IMG/VR virus record: IMGVR_UViG_3300044547_000068
Location: 1-25,619 of that record
Strand: one strand, 5' to 3'
Source of the DNA: a virus
DNA: 25,619 bases
The number at the start of each line of letters is the position of its first letter. Position 1 is the stretch's first letter. Made by a program: the position numbers and the translations under genes. Shown piece by piece: positions 8,252 to 14,743 of the stretch. The notes beneath the pieces were generated by a model. The model made no database searches, had not been told where the DNA came from, and saw nothing but the letters and a program-made list of their open reading frames with translations.

Positions 8252-8277
8252 TTCAACGCATGTAAAGGAATTACATC

Positions 8278-8802
8278 ATGGGATTCGCAACTCACCTTGG
8301 CCCTTGGCTGCTCGGAACTGTTCGTAACACAACCGGCACTACTGTTGGCACTATTGAAAACTGCGGCGCAACCGTTGTTTCTCAAACATTTAAAAAGAAC
8401 TACACAGGTCAAGCCGCTTCCGCGACTACCGACACCATTTGCGTGTTACCTGCTGGCGCTCAAATTGTTGACATCTTGATTGACACCACTGTTGCATTTA
8501 CAGGCTCTACCGCAGCCAATGTAAGCCTTGGTGATGGCACTACAGCCGCCTTGTACTGGGCTGCTACAGACGTGACCACTGCTGGTCGCGCAGCCGTTAG
8601 CAACGCAGCAGCTAAGTTGGGCGCATGGTGCGGTGCTGCATCTGCAGCGTCTTCCAACGGTATTGGTATCGGTTCAACTGATGTAAAAATCGTTGCCACA
8701 ATGACACCAACTGTTGCCGCAGTGACAGCAGGTACTGTGCAGTACACAATTATGTACGTGGTTGCCGACTCTAGCGGCTTACAGTTTCCCGCTTCAGCTT
8801 AA
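8278..8802 (+). CDS. Beta-rich virion structural protein
   Basis: The 174-residue product is rich in Ala, Thr, Gly and Val. It starts MGFATHLGPWLLGTVRNTTG and contains CVLPAGAQIVDILIDTTVAF (about residues 55-74) followed by SLGDGTTAALYW, a pattern seen in phage surface or decoration proteins. No enzyme motif or membrane segment is evident. It is the first gene of a new transcription unit with its own promoter, structured leader and AAAGGA ribosome site, so it is probably made in quantity. A head fibre or capsid decoration role is inferred. Confidence 0.65.
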   Translation: MGFATHLGPWLLGTVRNTTGTTVGTIENCGATVVSQTFKKNYTGQAASATTDTICVLPAGAQIVDILIDTTVAFTGSTAANVSLGDGTTAALYWAATDVTTAGRAAVSNAAAKLGAWCGAASAASSNGIGIGSTDVKIVATMTPTVAAVTAGTVQYTIMYVVADSSGLQFPASA

Positions 8803-8810
8803 TTGATCTT

Positions 8811-8826
8811 GGGGGCTTCGGCCCCC
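8811..8826 (+). other. GC-rich stem-loop without U-tract
   Basis: GGGGGC (8811-8816) pairs perfectly with GCCCCC (8821-8826) around a TTCG loop. GCATTACAG follows instead of a T-run, so it is at best a weak terminator; an attenuator or mRNA 3'-end protector for the upstream virion gene is more likely. Confidence 0.6.
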
Positions 8827-8845
8827 GCATTACAGGAGATTAATT

Positions 8846-9322
8846 ATGGGTATGCAAACCGACGTTAAATCGCAACACGGTGGAGTTTCTGGCTTGATGG
8901 TTCCGTACCGTACTCGCCTTAAAGGAGCGGTTGTTTTTCCGTTTTCTGGTGCTACTGAGTACACTGTTTTGGTGGACGATCAAAGCATAAGTGGAACTTA
9001 CGCAAGGGCCACCACAACAGCGACAATTACAGCAACTAATCACGGCTTGAAGGCGGGCGATTGGGTTTATTTGGACTGGGATTTGGCGGATAACCCGTAC
9101 CAAGTTCAAACAGCGTCCACTGCAAATACGTTTACTGTTACTGTCGCCAATTCTGGCGCAGCCAGCGGAAATGTGACTGTGTGGAATGATGTGCTGCTGC
9201 AACTAGACGCATCAAATCAAACTGGGTACAGCGTACCAATTCCCGGAGAAGGCGTCCTTGCTCATAACGGCATACGACTTTTCTTAGGCGCTAACACGCA
9301 TATCACGGTGTTTTATGGCTGA
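8846..9322 (+). CDS. Virion protein with beta-sandwich-like domain
   Basis: The 158-residue product carries the segment TATITATNHGLKAGDWVYLD (about residues 57-76) and then NPYQVQTASTANTFTVTVAN, a beta-domain pattern common in phage virion proteins. The N terminus (QTDVKSQHGGVSGLMVPYRT) and the C terminus (GANTHITVFYG) resemble small proteins that accompany decoration proteins. AGGAG lies before the start. It overlaps the next gene by eight bases. The role is structural by context. Confidence 0.65.
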   Translation: MGMQTDVKSQHGGVSGLMVPYRTRLKGAVVFPFSGATEYTVLVDDQSISGTYARATTTATITATNHGLKAGDWVYLDWDLADNPYQVQTASTANTFTVTVANSGAASGNVTVWNDVLLQLDASNQTGYSVPIPGEGVLAHNGIRLFLGANTHITVFYG

Positions 9323-10064
9323 TACAGAGAAGAGCATTAACCTAGTTGGGCGCAAACTTATGGTTGCGATCCCCTGCTATGACGGCAGGCTGAATATTAA
9401 GACGGCGTTTGCTTTGGCAGCGCTCGTCCCTAAACTGGACAAGATGGGTGTCCAGATTCAGCTTGCGCATTTGTCAGGGTGCTCGATCATTACCAAGGCG
9501 CGTAACGCGCTAGTTACTAGATTCATGGATTCGGATTGCACTGATCTACTATTTGTAGATTCGGATGTCATCATTACTCCCGAAGACGTAATTCGTTTGC
9601 TGGCCCTGAGCGGTGGCAAAGACATTACTGCCGGCTCATATCCACGTCGCGCTGACGACCGTAAATTCTTCCTTGACTTCTACTTAAACGATGATGGCGA
9701 GTTAGAGTTTGACAACAATGGTTTGATGCGTGTAAAAAATGTAGCTACAGGCTTTATGATGATCCAGCGCCATGTGCTGGAAACCATGATTACCAACCAC
9801 CCCGAGTGGAAGTACTACAACAACGTGGACGATACGCACGAATCAGCAGTATTTGATTTTGCTATTGTTGACGGCAATTACATCGGGGAAGATTACCTGT
9901 TCTGCCAGCGCGCTCGCGCAGAAGGCTTTACAGTGTTCCTTGACACCGACATCAGCCTGCCGCACGTAGGCACTACCGAGTTCTACCGTAACTTTGCTGA
10001 AGATGCTATGAAGCCTTTGATGGCAGAGCATGGTAAGAAGCGTTTAAAGGTAGCAAATGGCTAA
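9315..10064 (+). CDS. GT-A fold glycosyltransferase-like protein
   Basis: The 249-residue product looks like a nucleotide-sugar-dependent glycosyltransferase: MVAIPCYDG (16-24) for the first strand, TKARNALVTRFM (60-71), LLFVDSDVIITPED (78-91) with the metal-binding DSD, ITAGSYPRR (104-112), ATGFMMIQR (144-152) and GEDYLFCQRARAEGF (191-205), then DTDISLPHVG (210-219) with a possible metal-binding His. It may modify a virion protein, host polysaccharide or lipopolysaccharide. It lies in the structural block and overlaps both neighbours, so its expression is tied to virion genes. Substrate and acceptor cannot be read from the sequence. Confidence 0.8.
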   Translation: MADTEKSINLVGRKLMVAIPCYDGRLNIKTAFALAALVPKLDKMGVQIQLAHLSGCSIITKARNALVTRFMDSDCTDLLFVDSDVIITPEDVIRLLALSGGKDITAGSYPRRADDRKFFLDFYLNDDGELEFDNNGLMRVKNVATGFMMIQRHVLETMITNHPEWKYYNNVDDTHESAVFDFAIVDGNYIGEDYLFCQRARAEGFTVFLDTDISLPHVGTTEFYRNFAEDAMKPLMAEHGKKRLKVANG

Positions 10065-10311
10065 GAAAACCCCATCCCTTGCGGTAGGTCGCGGTGAGAA
10101 GCTTCCTGTCTCTAAAGGGGCTGGGCTGACCGCCAAAGGCCGTGCTAAGTACAACGCAGCCACAGGATCAAACCTCAAAGCTCCACAACCAGAAGGTGGG
10201 CCCCGCAAAAAGTCATTCTGCGCTCGTATGTCTGGCATGCCCGGCCCGATGAAAGACGAAAAAGGCAAGCCTACCCGTAAGGCTGCTTCACTAGCTAGAT
10301 GGAAGTGCTGA
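10057..10311 (+). CDS. Small basic conserved protein ending in Cys
   Basis: The 84-residue product is basic and Gly/Pro-rich. It contains VSKGAGLTAKGRAKYNAATG, NLKAPQPEGGPRKKSFCARM and MKDEKGKPTRKAASLARWKC, a conserved small-protein family that I associate from memory with DUF6321 (not verified). Function is unknown. It overlaps the glycosyltransferase by eight bases and opens the run of small basic genes. The last residue is Cys, a feature shared by four of the next five proteins. Confidence 0.8.
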   Translation: MAKKTPSLAVGRGEKLPVSKGAGLTAKGRAKYNAATGSNLKAPQPEGGPRKKSFCARMSGMPGPMKDEKGKPTRKAASLARWKC

Positions 10312-10319
10312 GGTAAAAA

Positions 10320-10646
10320 ATGGCTAATAAAGAAGATGAAATTATCAATGGTTTAATGGAAGCAATTAAATCCAAAAAAGATACAGACCCCGGAATGACT
10401 CCACGTCGAGATGGTCGCGGTAGTACTTTTGGTGATGATCCCGGAATGACACCGATGAATAAGGTTGATAGGGAGGATATTGATTTTAATAAACTTCTTA
10501 ATCGTGATGCGCCTCGTTCTAGTGCCTCTACAAAAAAGAAACCTTCTAATCCATATAATTTGAAAAATGGCGGAAAAGTTGCCTCCGCTTCTAGTCGTGC
10601 CGATGGTATAGCCCAGCGTGGCAAAACCCGTGGGAAGATGTGCTGA
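10320..10646 (+). CDS. Small protein with C-terminal ADGIA-RGKTRGKM motif
   Basis: The 108-residue protein has an acidic N-terminal half with a repeated DPGMTP (two copies, about residues 22-27 and 41-46) and a basic C-terminal tail: NGGKVASASS, then RADGIAQRGKTRGKMC at the very end. The tail is the reference copy of a motif present on six proteins in this window. I know no function. The acidic body and basic tail might let it bind DNA or a capsid surface, but this is inference. The start has GAGG upstream. Confidence 0.75.
   Translation: MANKEDEIINGLMEAIKSKKDTDPGMTPRRDGRGSTFGDDPGMTPMNKVDREDIDFNKLLNRDAPRSSASTKKKPSNPYNLKNGGKVASASSRADGIAQRGKTRGKMC
10617..10640 (+). repeat. DNA copy 1 of the motif-coding repeat
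   Basis: This 24-base stretch encodes RGKTRGKM and is identical, except for one base (C for T), to 12861-12884. Near identity at synonymous positions suggests recent duplication or recombination between the two genes. Confidence 0.7.
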
Positions 10647-10647
10647 T

Positions 10648-10908
10648 ATGGAACTAAGCACAATTTGGTCGGCAGTACTTTCTGTTGTGATGGGGGTTTT
10701 TGGCCTATTCGTCAAAGAAAAGTTTGCTCAAATGAAAGAAATTGGCGAAGACACTAAGCGTGTCGAACGTCTTTTAAACATAACCCGCGAGGAGATTGCC
10801 CGTGATACAGTTACTCAAGCAGAAGTTCAACGAATTACTGACCACATTGACCAACGCTTTAACAAGCTTGAAGCAAAAATTGACCAGCTTATTCAAGCAG
10901 GGAAATGA
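10648..10908 (+). CDS. Small membrane protein with coiled coil
   Basis: The 86-residue product begins MELSTIWSAVLSVVMGVFGLF, one transmembrane segment (about residues 5-22), followed by a long charged helix with coiled-coil character to the end (VKEKFAQMKEIGEDTKRVER, ITDHIDQRFNKLEAKIDQLI). I start it at ATG 10648, one base after the previous stop; a longer frame from GTG 10618 lies inside the upstream motif. One membrane helix plus coiled coil recalls inner-membrane spanins, some holin partners and other small phage membrane proteins. It is the only membrane protein in the basic-protein cluster. Function is uncertain. Confidence 0.75.
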   Translation: MELSTIWSAVLSVVMGVFGLFVKEKFAQMKEIGEDTKRVERLLNITREEIARDTVTQAEVQRITDHIDQRFNKLEAKIDQLIQAGK

Positions 10909-11300
10909 TGCCAAGTAGCTCTAAAAAGCAACACAATTTCATGGCTGCGATAGCCAATTCGCCATCGTTTGCTAAGAAAGTAGGAATCCCACAGTCCGTG
11001 GGAAAAGACTTTAACGAGGCCGATAAAGGCCGTAAATTTTCAAAAGGTGGTGATACTATGGCTTCTAAAATGAACCCCGGCTTTATGGCAATGATAGCTA
11101 AGAAAAAAGACGGTAAAGCCGAAGGCGGTAAAGCCGACATGAAACAAGACAAATCAATGATGCAGAAGGCCGTCAACAAACACGAAGGCCGTTTGCACAA
11201 AGGCGCGACTATGACTAAATTGGCTAAAGGTGGCGGTATCGAAACCAAGGGTAAAACCAAAGGTAAGATGATCGCCATGAAAAACGGCGGACGGTGCTAA
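10905..11300 (+). CDS. Small Lys-rich protein with GKTKGKM motif
   Basis: The 131-residue product opens SSSKKQHNFMAAIANSPSF, then KKVGIPQSVGKDF, a conserved N-terminal pattern of small phage proteins. The rest is Lys/Gly/Met-rich (FMAMIAKKKDGKAEGGKAD). Near the end is GGGIETKGKTKGKM followed by IAMKNGGRC. The last nine residues recur, with two changes, at the end of the protein encoded at 11821-12105. It is strongly basic and ends in Cys. Two adjacent ATGs (10905 and 10908) could start it; both overlap the upstream stop. Function unknown. Confidence 0.75.
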   Translation: MMPSSSKKQHNFMAAIANSPSFAKKVGIPQSVGKDFNEADKGRKFSKGGDTMASKMNPGFMAMIAKKKDGKAEGGKADMKQDKSMMQKAVNKHEGRLHKGATMTKLAKGGGIETKGKTKGKMIAMKNGGRC

Positions 11301-11310
11301 TCATGGCTAC
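11294..11310 (+). repeat. Gene-junction repeat, copy 1
   Basis: GTGCTAATCATGGCTAC spans the last codons and stop of one gene and the start of the next. An identical copy lies at 11812-11828, at the next junction, suggesting the genes arose or moved by recombination at such junctions. Confidence 0.8.
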
Positions 11311-11818
11311 ATCAGAATTTGGTTCCGCGTTTGCTGCTGCTCGTAGAGCGGGAGATAAAACGTTTGAGTTCAACGGTAAAAAATATACTACCGAAACCGC
11401 TGAAGAGACGGGCGCAGCAAAGAAAGCTGCTCGTAACTCTGGTATGCGTAAACAGAGCGATATGATTTCTGCCCTTCAAAGCGCAGAACGTAATGCATCA
11501 GACGAAACTTCTCCTTTGGCGCGTCAAAAAATTGCAGAAGCGGCCAAAGCTGCGCGTGATAGATACGCAAATGCAGACTCTGAAGAATCAATGAGTGGAT
11601 ACAAATCCCGTTATACACCCGCAGGCATGGCCCCAAAAACCACAGCAGGCGCGCGTCCATCTTCTCCAGCCCCATACCAAAGCATGCTTTCTGAAGAAGA
11701 TCAAGGCATGAAACGTGGCGGGAAAATTAAAAAGATGGCTTCAGGTGGATCGGTTTCTGCTTCCCGCCGTGCAGACGGTATTGCCATTAAAGGCAAAACT
11801 CGTGGAAAGATGTGCTAA
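11303..11818 (+). CDS. Small protein with TF-GK-Y-T N terminus and C-terminal ADGIA motif
   Basis: The 171-residue protein has three parts: an N-terminal FGSAFAAARRAGDKTFEF plus NGKKYTTE, a pattern I have seen in several small phage proteins; a helical, Ala/Glu/Lys-rich middle; and a Pro/Ser linker leading to MASGGSVSASRR and ADGIAIKGKTRGKMC at the end. ATG 11303 is preferred; a GTG at 11294 would add three residues and overlap the upstream stop. There is no clear ribosome site, so translation is probably coupled. Function unknown; it could be a virion-internal protein. Confidence 0.75.
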   Translation: MATSEFGSAFAAARRAGDKTFEFNGKKYTTETAEETGAAKKAARNSGMRKQSDMISALQSAERNASDETSPLARQKIAEAAKAARDRYANADSEESMSGYKSRYTPAGMAPKTTAGARPSSPAPYQSMLSEEDQGMKRGGKIKKMASGGSVSASRRADGIAIKGKTRGKMC

Positions 11819-11828
11819 TCATGGCTAC
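11812..11828 (+). repeat. Gene-junction repeat, copy 2
   Basis: This is the identical second copy of the 17-base junction described at 11294-11310, 518 bases further on. Both encode a terminal Cys, a TAA stop, and a new ATG-Ala-Thr start. Confidence 0.8.
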
Positions 11829-12105
11829 TACTAGACCTACATTCTCTGAAGATCAAGATATGGGTGACGTGTCTCCAGCCGATGTGGCTGAAGCAAAGAA
11901 ACGTACCAAAGCACAGGCAGCTTACGATGCTGCAGACCAGACTCCACCTTCAAAAAGCAGTGATGCTCGTGCTCTTGTACGTGGTCAACGAGGCTATGCA
12001 AAAGGCGGTTCAGTTTCTTCTGCATCCTCTCGTGCTGATGGTTGCGCTCAAAGTGGCAAGACCAAAGGTAAGATGGTTGCAATGAAAAATGGCGGGATGT
12101 GCTAA
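11821..12105 (+). CDS. Small protein with ADGCA motif and AMKNGGMC tail
   Basis: The 94-residue product has an acidic N-terminal half (FSEDQDMGDVSPADVAEAKK) and a basic end: AKGGSVSSASSRADGCA, QSGKTKGKM, then VAMKNGGMC. It combines the two C-terminal modules of this cluster, the ADGIA-type motif and the MKNGG-C extension also seen at 11300. The stop TAA shares a base with the next ATG (TAATG). Terminal Cys again. Function unknown. Confidence 0.72.
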   Translation: MATTRPTFSEDQDMGDVSPADVAEAKKRTKAQAAYDAADQTPPSKSSDARALVRGQRGYAKGGSVSSASSRADGCAQSGKTKGKMVAMKNGGMC

Positions 12106-12380
12106 TGATTGCCAGTCGCGGCATGGGGGCCGTAAACCCCTCCAAGATGCCTAAAGGTGTGAAGAAGGCCCGCCGGGATGACACCGACTTCACACAATAC
12201 GCTGAAGGTGGTACGGTCAATGCTGCGGGTAACTACACAAAACCCAGTCTTCGCAAGAAGATTGTGTCGCAAGTAAAAGCCGCAGCAACGCAAGGAACCG
12301 GCGCTGGAAAATGGTCTGCACGTAAAGCTCAGCTAGTCGCTAAGAAATATAAAGCCTCTGGCGGTGGGTATAGGGACTAA
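12105..12380 (+). CDS. Small basic protein with KWSARKAQL-GGGY domain
   Basis: The 91-residue product contains EGGTVNAAGNYTKPSLRKKI (about residues 34-53) and GKWSARKAQLVAKKYKASGG, closing GGGYRD. This YTKP-LR ... WSARKAQL ... GGGY layout is a conserved small domain found in viruses and bacteria (I recall a DUF name such as DUF5872 but cannot verify it). The next gene encodes what I recall as the other half of the same longer protein, in the +1 frame. ATG 12105 overlaps the upstream stop. No catalytic motif is visible. Confidence 0.78.
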   Translation: MIASRGMGAVNPSKMPKGVKKARRDDTDFTQYAEGGTVNAAGNYTKPSLRKKIVSQVKAAATQGTGAGKWSARKAQLVAKKYKASGGGYRD

Positions 12381-12381
12381 A

Positions 12382-12615
12382 ATGAAGGCTCCACAGAAAT
12401 CGCTCAAGGACTGGGGTGACCAGAAATGGAGAACTAAAAGTGGTAAAAAATCTTCTGATACAGGTGAAAGATACCTACCAAGCGCTGCGATTAAAAGCCT
12501 CAGCCCTAGTGAGTATGCTGCGACAACGCGGGCAAAACGTGCTGGCAAAGCTAAAGGGAAACAATTCGTAGCTCAGCCCAAAGGCATAGCAAAGAAAACA
12601 GCGGGGTTTAGATAA
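12382..12615 (+). CDS. Small basic protein with GERYLP domain
   Basis: The 77-residue product reads KSLKDWGDQKWRTKSGKKSS, then TGERYLPSAAIKSLSPSEYA, TTRAKRAGKAKGKQF and QPKGIAKKTAGFR. The pattern is strongly conserved in small viral and bacterial proteins of unknown function. In some viruses I recall it following a WSARKAQL-GGGY segment in one chain; here the two are separate genes one base apart and in different frames. It is very basic and could bind nucleic acid. ATG 12382 is the plausible start; an in-frame GTG at 12364 lies inside the previous gene. Confidence 0.78.
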   Translation: MKAPQKSLKDWGDQKWRTKSGKKSSDTGERYLPSAAIKSLSPSEYAATTRAKRAGKAKGKQFVAQPKGIAKKTAGFR

Positions 12616-12890
12616 TGGCAGATGAAACGTATGGTATTTGGGATATAAAAGCTCAAAGTTTGGTACGAAATAAAACGTACGACAGCGCTAGTAAAGCTAA
12701 TGCTGCGAGTAACCGCATGGATACAACCTACGGGGGCTCGCGTTACGTACCCAAACTTATTCCCGGCCAGCCGGTAAAAACAAGTGCTGCGGAGTCTGAT
12801 GAACAGCCTGTAGCAGCTAAGCGCGGGGGATTTATAAAATCTGCTGACGGCATTGCAAAACGTGGTAAAACCCGTGGGAAGATGATTTAA
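12615..12890 (+). CDS. Small protein with C-terminal ADGIA-RGKTRGKM motif
   Basis: The 91-residue protein starts with a compact segment (ETYGIWDIKAQSLVRNKTYD, then SASKANAASNRMDTTYGGSR) unlike its neighbours, has a Pro/Ser/Glu linker, and ends AKRGGFIKSADGIAKRG, KTRGKMI. It ends in Ile, not Cys. Its start overlaps the upstream stop (TAATG). The unrelated body joined to the same tail shows that the tail behaves as a module. It closes the small-protein run and is followed one base later by the adaptor gene. Confidence 0.75.
   Translation: MADETYGIWDIKAQSLVRNKTYDSASKANAASNRMDTTYGGSRYVPKLIPGQPVKTSAAESDEQPVAAKRGGFIKSADGIAKRGKTRGKMI
12861..12884 (+). repeat. DNA copy 2 of the motif-coding repeat
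   Basis: This stretch differs from 10617-10640 by one base in 24 and encodes the same RGKTRGKM residues. The two genes otherwise share no visible similarity. Confidence 0.7.
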
Positions 12891-12891
12891 T

Positions 12892-13818
12892 ATGGCAACC
12901 TCCGGCACCTCATCGTTTAACCTAGACCTCACAGAAATTGTTGAGGAGGCGTTTGAACGCGCGGGTTCCGAGTTGCGTTCGGGTTATGACCTGCGCACCG
13001 CGCGGCGTTCACTGAACTTGATGTTTGCCGAGTGGGCAAACCGCGGTATTAACATGTGGACGTTTGAGCAATGCACGATTAATTTGGTGGCTGGCCAAGC
13101 CACTTACGCCCTTCCTGTAGATACCGTAGACCTCTTGGAGCACGTCATTCGCACGGGCGCAGGCAACGTATCAACACAGGCTGACCTAACTATTTCGCGT
13201 ATCAGCGTATCAACATACGCCACGATTCCAAACAAACTCTCCCAAGCCCGACCCATCCAAGTATGGTTCCAACGGCTTGACGGCGAGCGATCCGCAGTGG
13301 GAACCACCCTTGCAAGCACCATAACGGCCACAGACACGACGATAACTGTTGCGTCAACGGTTGGCCTAGGTACAACGGGTTTTGTCCTTATTGACGCGGA
13401 AACCATCAATTACGGGTCAGTCTCAGGGAATCAGCTTTTGTACTGCTCACGCGGTCAGGCAAACACCACGGCTGCGGCTCACACATCGGGGGCTGCTGTA
13501 TATCCACAGAACCTTCCATCGGTAACCGTCTGGCCCGTGCCAGATACCACTGCTGACTACCAATTCGTGTACTACCGCATGCGCCGTATTAACGATGCAG
13601 GTGGTGGTGTAAACACCATGGATGTACCGTTCCGTTTTTTACCCTGTATGGTGGCTGGCTTGGCGTATCAGTTAGCCATGAAGATACCCGGTGGCGCAGA
13701 CCGTTTACCTATTTTGAAGGCCCAATACGACGAGGCATGGCAGCTTGCTGCTGACGAGGACCGGGAAACCGCTCCCATACGATTTGTGCCCCGCCAGATG
13801 TTTATTGGTGGCACTTAA
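12892..13818 (+). CDS. Head-tail adaptor protein (P22 gp4-like) with inserted domain
   Basis: The 308-residue protein has the gp4-like connector core: a helical start (LTEIVEEAFERAGSELRSGY and RSLNLMFAEWANRGINMWTF, residues 13-58), ATYALPVDTVDLLEHV (70-85), PSVTVWPVPD (209-218), YYRMRRI and a C-terminal helix region ending RFVPRQMF. Such proteins sit below the portal and prepare the tail. Between residues 135 and 205 is a Thr/Gly-rich beta domain (ITVASTVGLGTTGFVLIDAE) not needed in the P22 protein, which is about 166 residues long. It likely sticks out from the ring. A second adaptor follows at 15203. Confidence 0.78.
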   Translation: MATSGTSSFNLDLTEIVEEAFERAGSELRSGYDLRTARRSLNLMFAEWANRGINMWTFEQCTINLVAGQATYALPVDTVDLLEHVIRTGAGNVSTQADLTISRISVSTYATIPNKLSQARPIQVWFQRLDGERSAVGTTLASTITATDTTITVASTVGLGTTGFVLIDAETINYGSVSGNQLLYCSRGQANTTAAAHTSGAAVYPQNLPSVTVWPVPDTTADYQFVYYRMRRINDAGGGVNTMDVPFRFLPCMVAGLAYQLAMKIPGGADRLPILKAQYDEAWQLAADEDRETAPIRFVPRQMFIGGT

Positions 13819-14207
13819 TGGGTAATCGGTTCGCATCCGGCAAAAAGGCGATTGCGGAATGTGATCGCTGCGGGCAGCAGTTCTTGCTGAAGAAGTTAAA
13901 GACTGAGATAATCAAGCAACGGAAGTATGAGTTATTGGTGTGCCCCGAGTGCTGGGACCCGGATCAGCCGCAGTTAATGCTTGGTACATTTCCGGTAGAT
14001 GATCCACAAGCATTGCGCAACCCACGTAGGGATACAACATACGTGGTATCTGGAGTAAATTCAGAAGGCAATTTGTCTGGTGGCTCGCGGGATATCCAGT
14101 GGAATTGGAATCCCGTTGGGGGTTCTTCAGGGTTTGACGCCTCTCTAACCCCAAACTACCTAGTTGCAACCACGAGTGTCGGAAATGTTACGATAACGGT
14201 ATCATGA
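13818..14207 (+). CDS. Zinc-ribbon protein of the connector region
   Basis: The 129-residue product has two CxxC pairs, C15/C18 (AECDRCGQQF) and C42/C45 (VCPECWDPDQ), a zinc ribbon, followed by PQALRNPRRDTTYVV and a beta-rich tail ending TTSVGNVTITVS. Similar zinc-ribbon proteins sit near adaptor genes in uncultured phages. It may be a small structural part of the neck or tail. The start uses the last base of the adaptor stop, and its stop overlaps the HNH gene (ATGA). Function not known. Confidence 0.7.
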   Translation: MGNRFASGKKAIAECDRCGQQFLLKKLKTEIIKQRKYELLVCPECWDPDQPQLMLGTFPVDDPQALRNPRRDTTYVVSGVNSEGNLSGGSRDIQWNWNPVGGSSGFDASLTPNYLVATTSVGNVTITVS

Positions 14208-14734
14208 AAACTTGCACTGTTTGTAAAGAAAATAAGCCTGTAAACCAGTTTGAGTTACAGAGATGCCAATGTTTGGATTGCCGAAAAAGTTATTCTAAAG
14301 TTCGAAGAGCAGCGTACTACGCACGAACAAGAGAATCCTCAATTTTAAAAACAAAACTTTGGCGAGAGCAAAACCCAGAAAAAAAAGTTCAATTTCGAAA
14401 AGCAGAATATTTGGTCAATGCTGAAGCAGCCAAAGAAGCAGCGCGGAAATATCGCGCTCAATACCCGGCAAAAACAAATGCTTGGAGTCGTAAACATCAG
14501 TTATCCAAAAGGATGCAAACGCCAAAGTGGCTAACGCAAGACGATCACTGGATGATTGAGCAGGCTTATGAATTGGCAGCGCTTCGTACCAAATTGTTTG
14601 GTTTTTCTTGGCAAGTTGACCATATCGTTCCTTTACAGGGAAAACTTGTGTCGGGGCTGCATACCCCGTACAATTTGCAAGTCATACCTGCAAAGCACAA
14701 CCAAAGCAAGTCAAATCAATTTACGGTTTCATAG
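14204..14734 (+). CDS. HNH homing-type endonuclease
   Basis: The 176-residue product has an N-terminal zinc site (C4/C7 and C23/C26), a long Arg/Lys/Ala-rich helix (about residues 30-100) and a C-terminal HNH nuclease: FSWQVDHIVPLQGKLVSGLH (D139, H140, H153), then YNLQVIPAKHNQSKSN (N157, N166, K169, N171). This is the layout of free-standing HNH endonucleases that spread between phage genomes. It is more A-rich than its neighbours and breaks an otherwise structural run. The four-base overlap with the upstream gene shows it is now well fitted. A packaging role, as for HNH proteins next to terminases, is unlikely here because terL is far away. Confidence 0.85.
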   Translation: MKTCTVCKENKPVNQFELQRCQCLDCRKSYSKVRRAAYYARTRESSILKTKLWREQNPEKKVQFRKAEYLVNAEAAKEAARKYRAQYPAKTNAWSRKHQLSKRMQTPKWLTQDDHWMIEQAYELAALRTKLFGFSWQVDHIVPLQGKLVSGLHTPYNLQVIPAKHNQSKSNQFTVS

Positions 14735-14743
14735 GAGTTAATC

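Noticed and set aside
8811-8826. GGGGGC-TTCG-GCCCCC as an intrinsic terminator
   Set aside because: No T-run follows the stem, so I list it only as a stem-loop.
10320-12890. AT-hook DNA-binding motifs in the basic proteins
   Set aside because: The AT-hook core Gly-Arg-Pro is absent; the motif here is RGKTRGKM, so that name is not justified.
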